Source: Candidatus Magnetomicrobium cryptolimnococcus
Lineage (GTDB): Bacteria; Nitrospirota; Thermodesulfovibrionia; Thermodesulfovibrionales; Magnetobacteriaceae
Direction: 5' to 3'
DNA: 64,000 bases
Assembly (NCBI GenBank): GCA_018606805.1
Contig: JAGYWI010000003.1
Location: 1 to 64,000, forward strand
Of the stretch, positions 63,959 to 64,000 are shown piece by piece. The notes under the pieces were generated by a model. That model did not search any database. It was not told the DNA's origin and saw only the letters and a list, made by a program, of their open reading frames with translations. The position numbers and the translations under genes were made by a program. Each line of letters opens with the position of its first letter. Position 1 is the first letter of the stretch.

Positions 63959-64000
63959 CTATTTAAGGCTGTTATTATAATCAACAATAGCCTTTGCTGT
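63959..64000 (-). CDS. Partial C-terminus of a gene that enters from the right edge, possibly TolC-like
   Basis: The minus-strand frame from the edge reads TAKAIVDYNNSLK then TAG at 63961-63959. The AIVDYNNSL phrase is typical of the last helix of outer-membrane efflux proteins of the TolC family, but 13 residues cannot prove it. Between this stop and 63780 I see only AT-rich DNA without a convincing gene. Confidence 0.35.
   Translation of the reverse strand, partial: TAKAIVDYNNSLK

Overview
The window is AT-rich bacterial chromosome (about 60% A+T by eye) with a Gram-negative envelope: FtsEX/EnvC, type II secretion parts, an exosortase and an outer-membrane polysaccharide-export lipoprotein. 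A CODH-type CooC next to FolD, MetV and MetF suggests a Wood-Ljungdahl methyl branch. With many PAS/GAF histidine kinases, an HD-GYP protein, rubrerythrin, Uma2 and DUF29 proteins and a tail-anchored coiled-coil family, the best guess is an anaerobic or microaerophilic Nitrospirota bacterium, possibly of the magnetotactic lineages. No rRNA or magnetosome gene is present, so this is inference.

Layout. 1-3.3 kb: an apparent insertion-sequence end, a small ORF, a large sensor kinase and repeats. 3.3-9.4 kb: a minus-strand block hisD, ftsE, ftsX, envC, ctpA and an exonuclease, covering divisome-linked cell-wall remodelling. 9.5-13.8 kb: tRNA-Phe, a frameshifted HicB-like gene, a UvrA homologue and an exosortase H pair. 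14.1-17.2 kb: a MazEF-like pair, PAS and receiver proteins, gltX. 17.3-21.4 kb: two coiled-coil paralogues and the type II secretion block gspIJKLM. 21.4-22.3 kb: dense repeats, one of which truncates kdpD. 24.3-28.8 kb: a molybdopterin oxidoreductase, export lipoprotein, Uma2 protein and rubrerythrin.

28.8-37.8 kb: an HD-GYP protein; a RuBisCO-like protein fused to a cupin, the most striking gene here; then a TPP-riboswitch thiamine operon thiSGECD followed by radA and a lipoprotein. The fusion joins domains matching two successive steps of the MTA-isoprenoid shunt, whose product DXP is also the thiazole precursor used by ThiG next door. 37.8-47.8 kb: orphan antitoxins, a sensor kinase, the large coiled-coil protein, a metal ABC transporter, a broken Rpn nuclease gene, a pilin and a receiver. 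47.8-54.1 kb: cooC, 5-formyl-THF cyclo-ligase, folE, folD, metV, metF, panB, thyX: one-carbon metabolism. 54.3-64 kb: a DUF29 protein, a TPR-like protein, a binding protein plus sensor kinase, a chemoreceptor, a receiver-cNMP protein, panD and a metallo-beta-lactamase-fold protein.

The intergenic DNA is unusual. At least three dispersed palindromic families recur: A with terminal inverted repeats starting TATAGCACATTTC, D with GTTTGCAA ends, and B, a directional purine-tract plus hairpin element that often starts right after a stop codon. A fourth motif family (C) shares GGGGGCTGAACTATTAC. Copies terminate or disrupt genes. Several genes also carry a -10-like hexamer exactly 6 nt before ATG, which suggests leaderless mRNAs.
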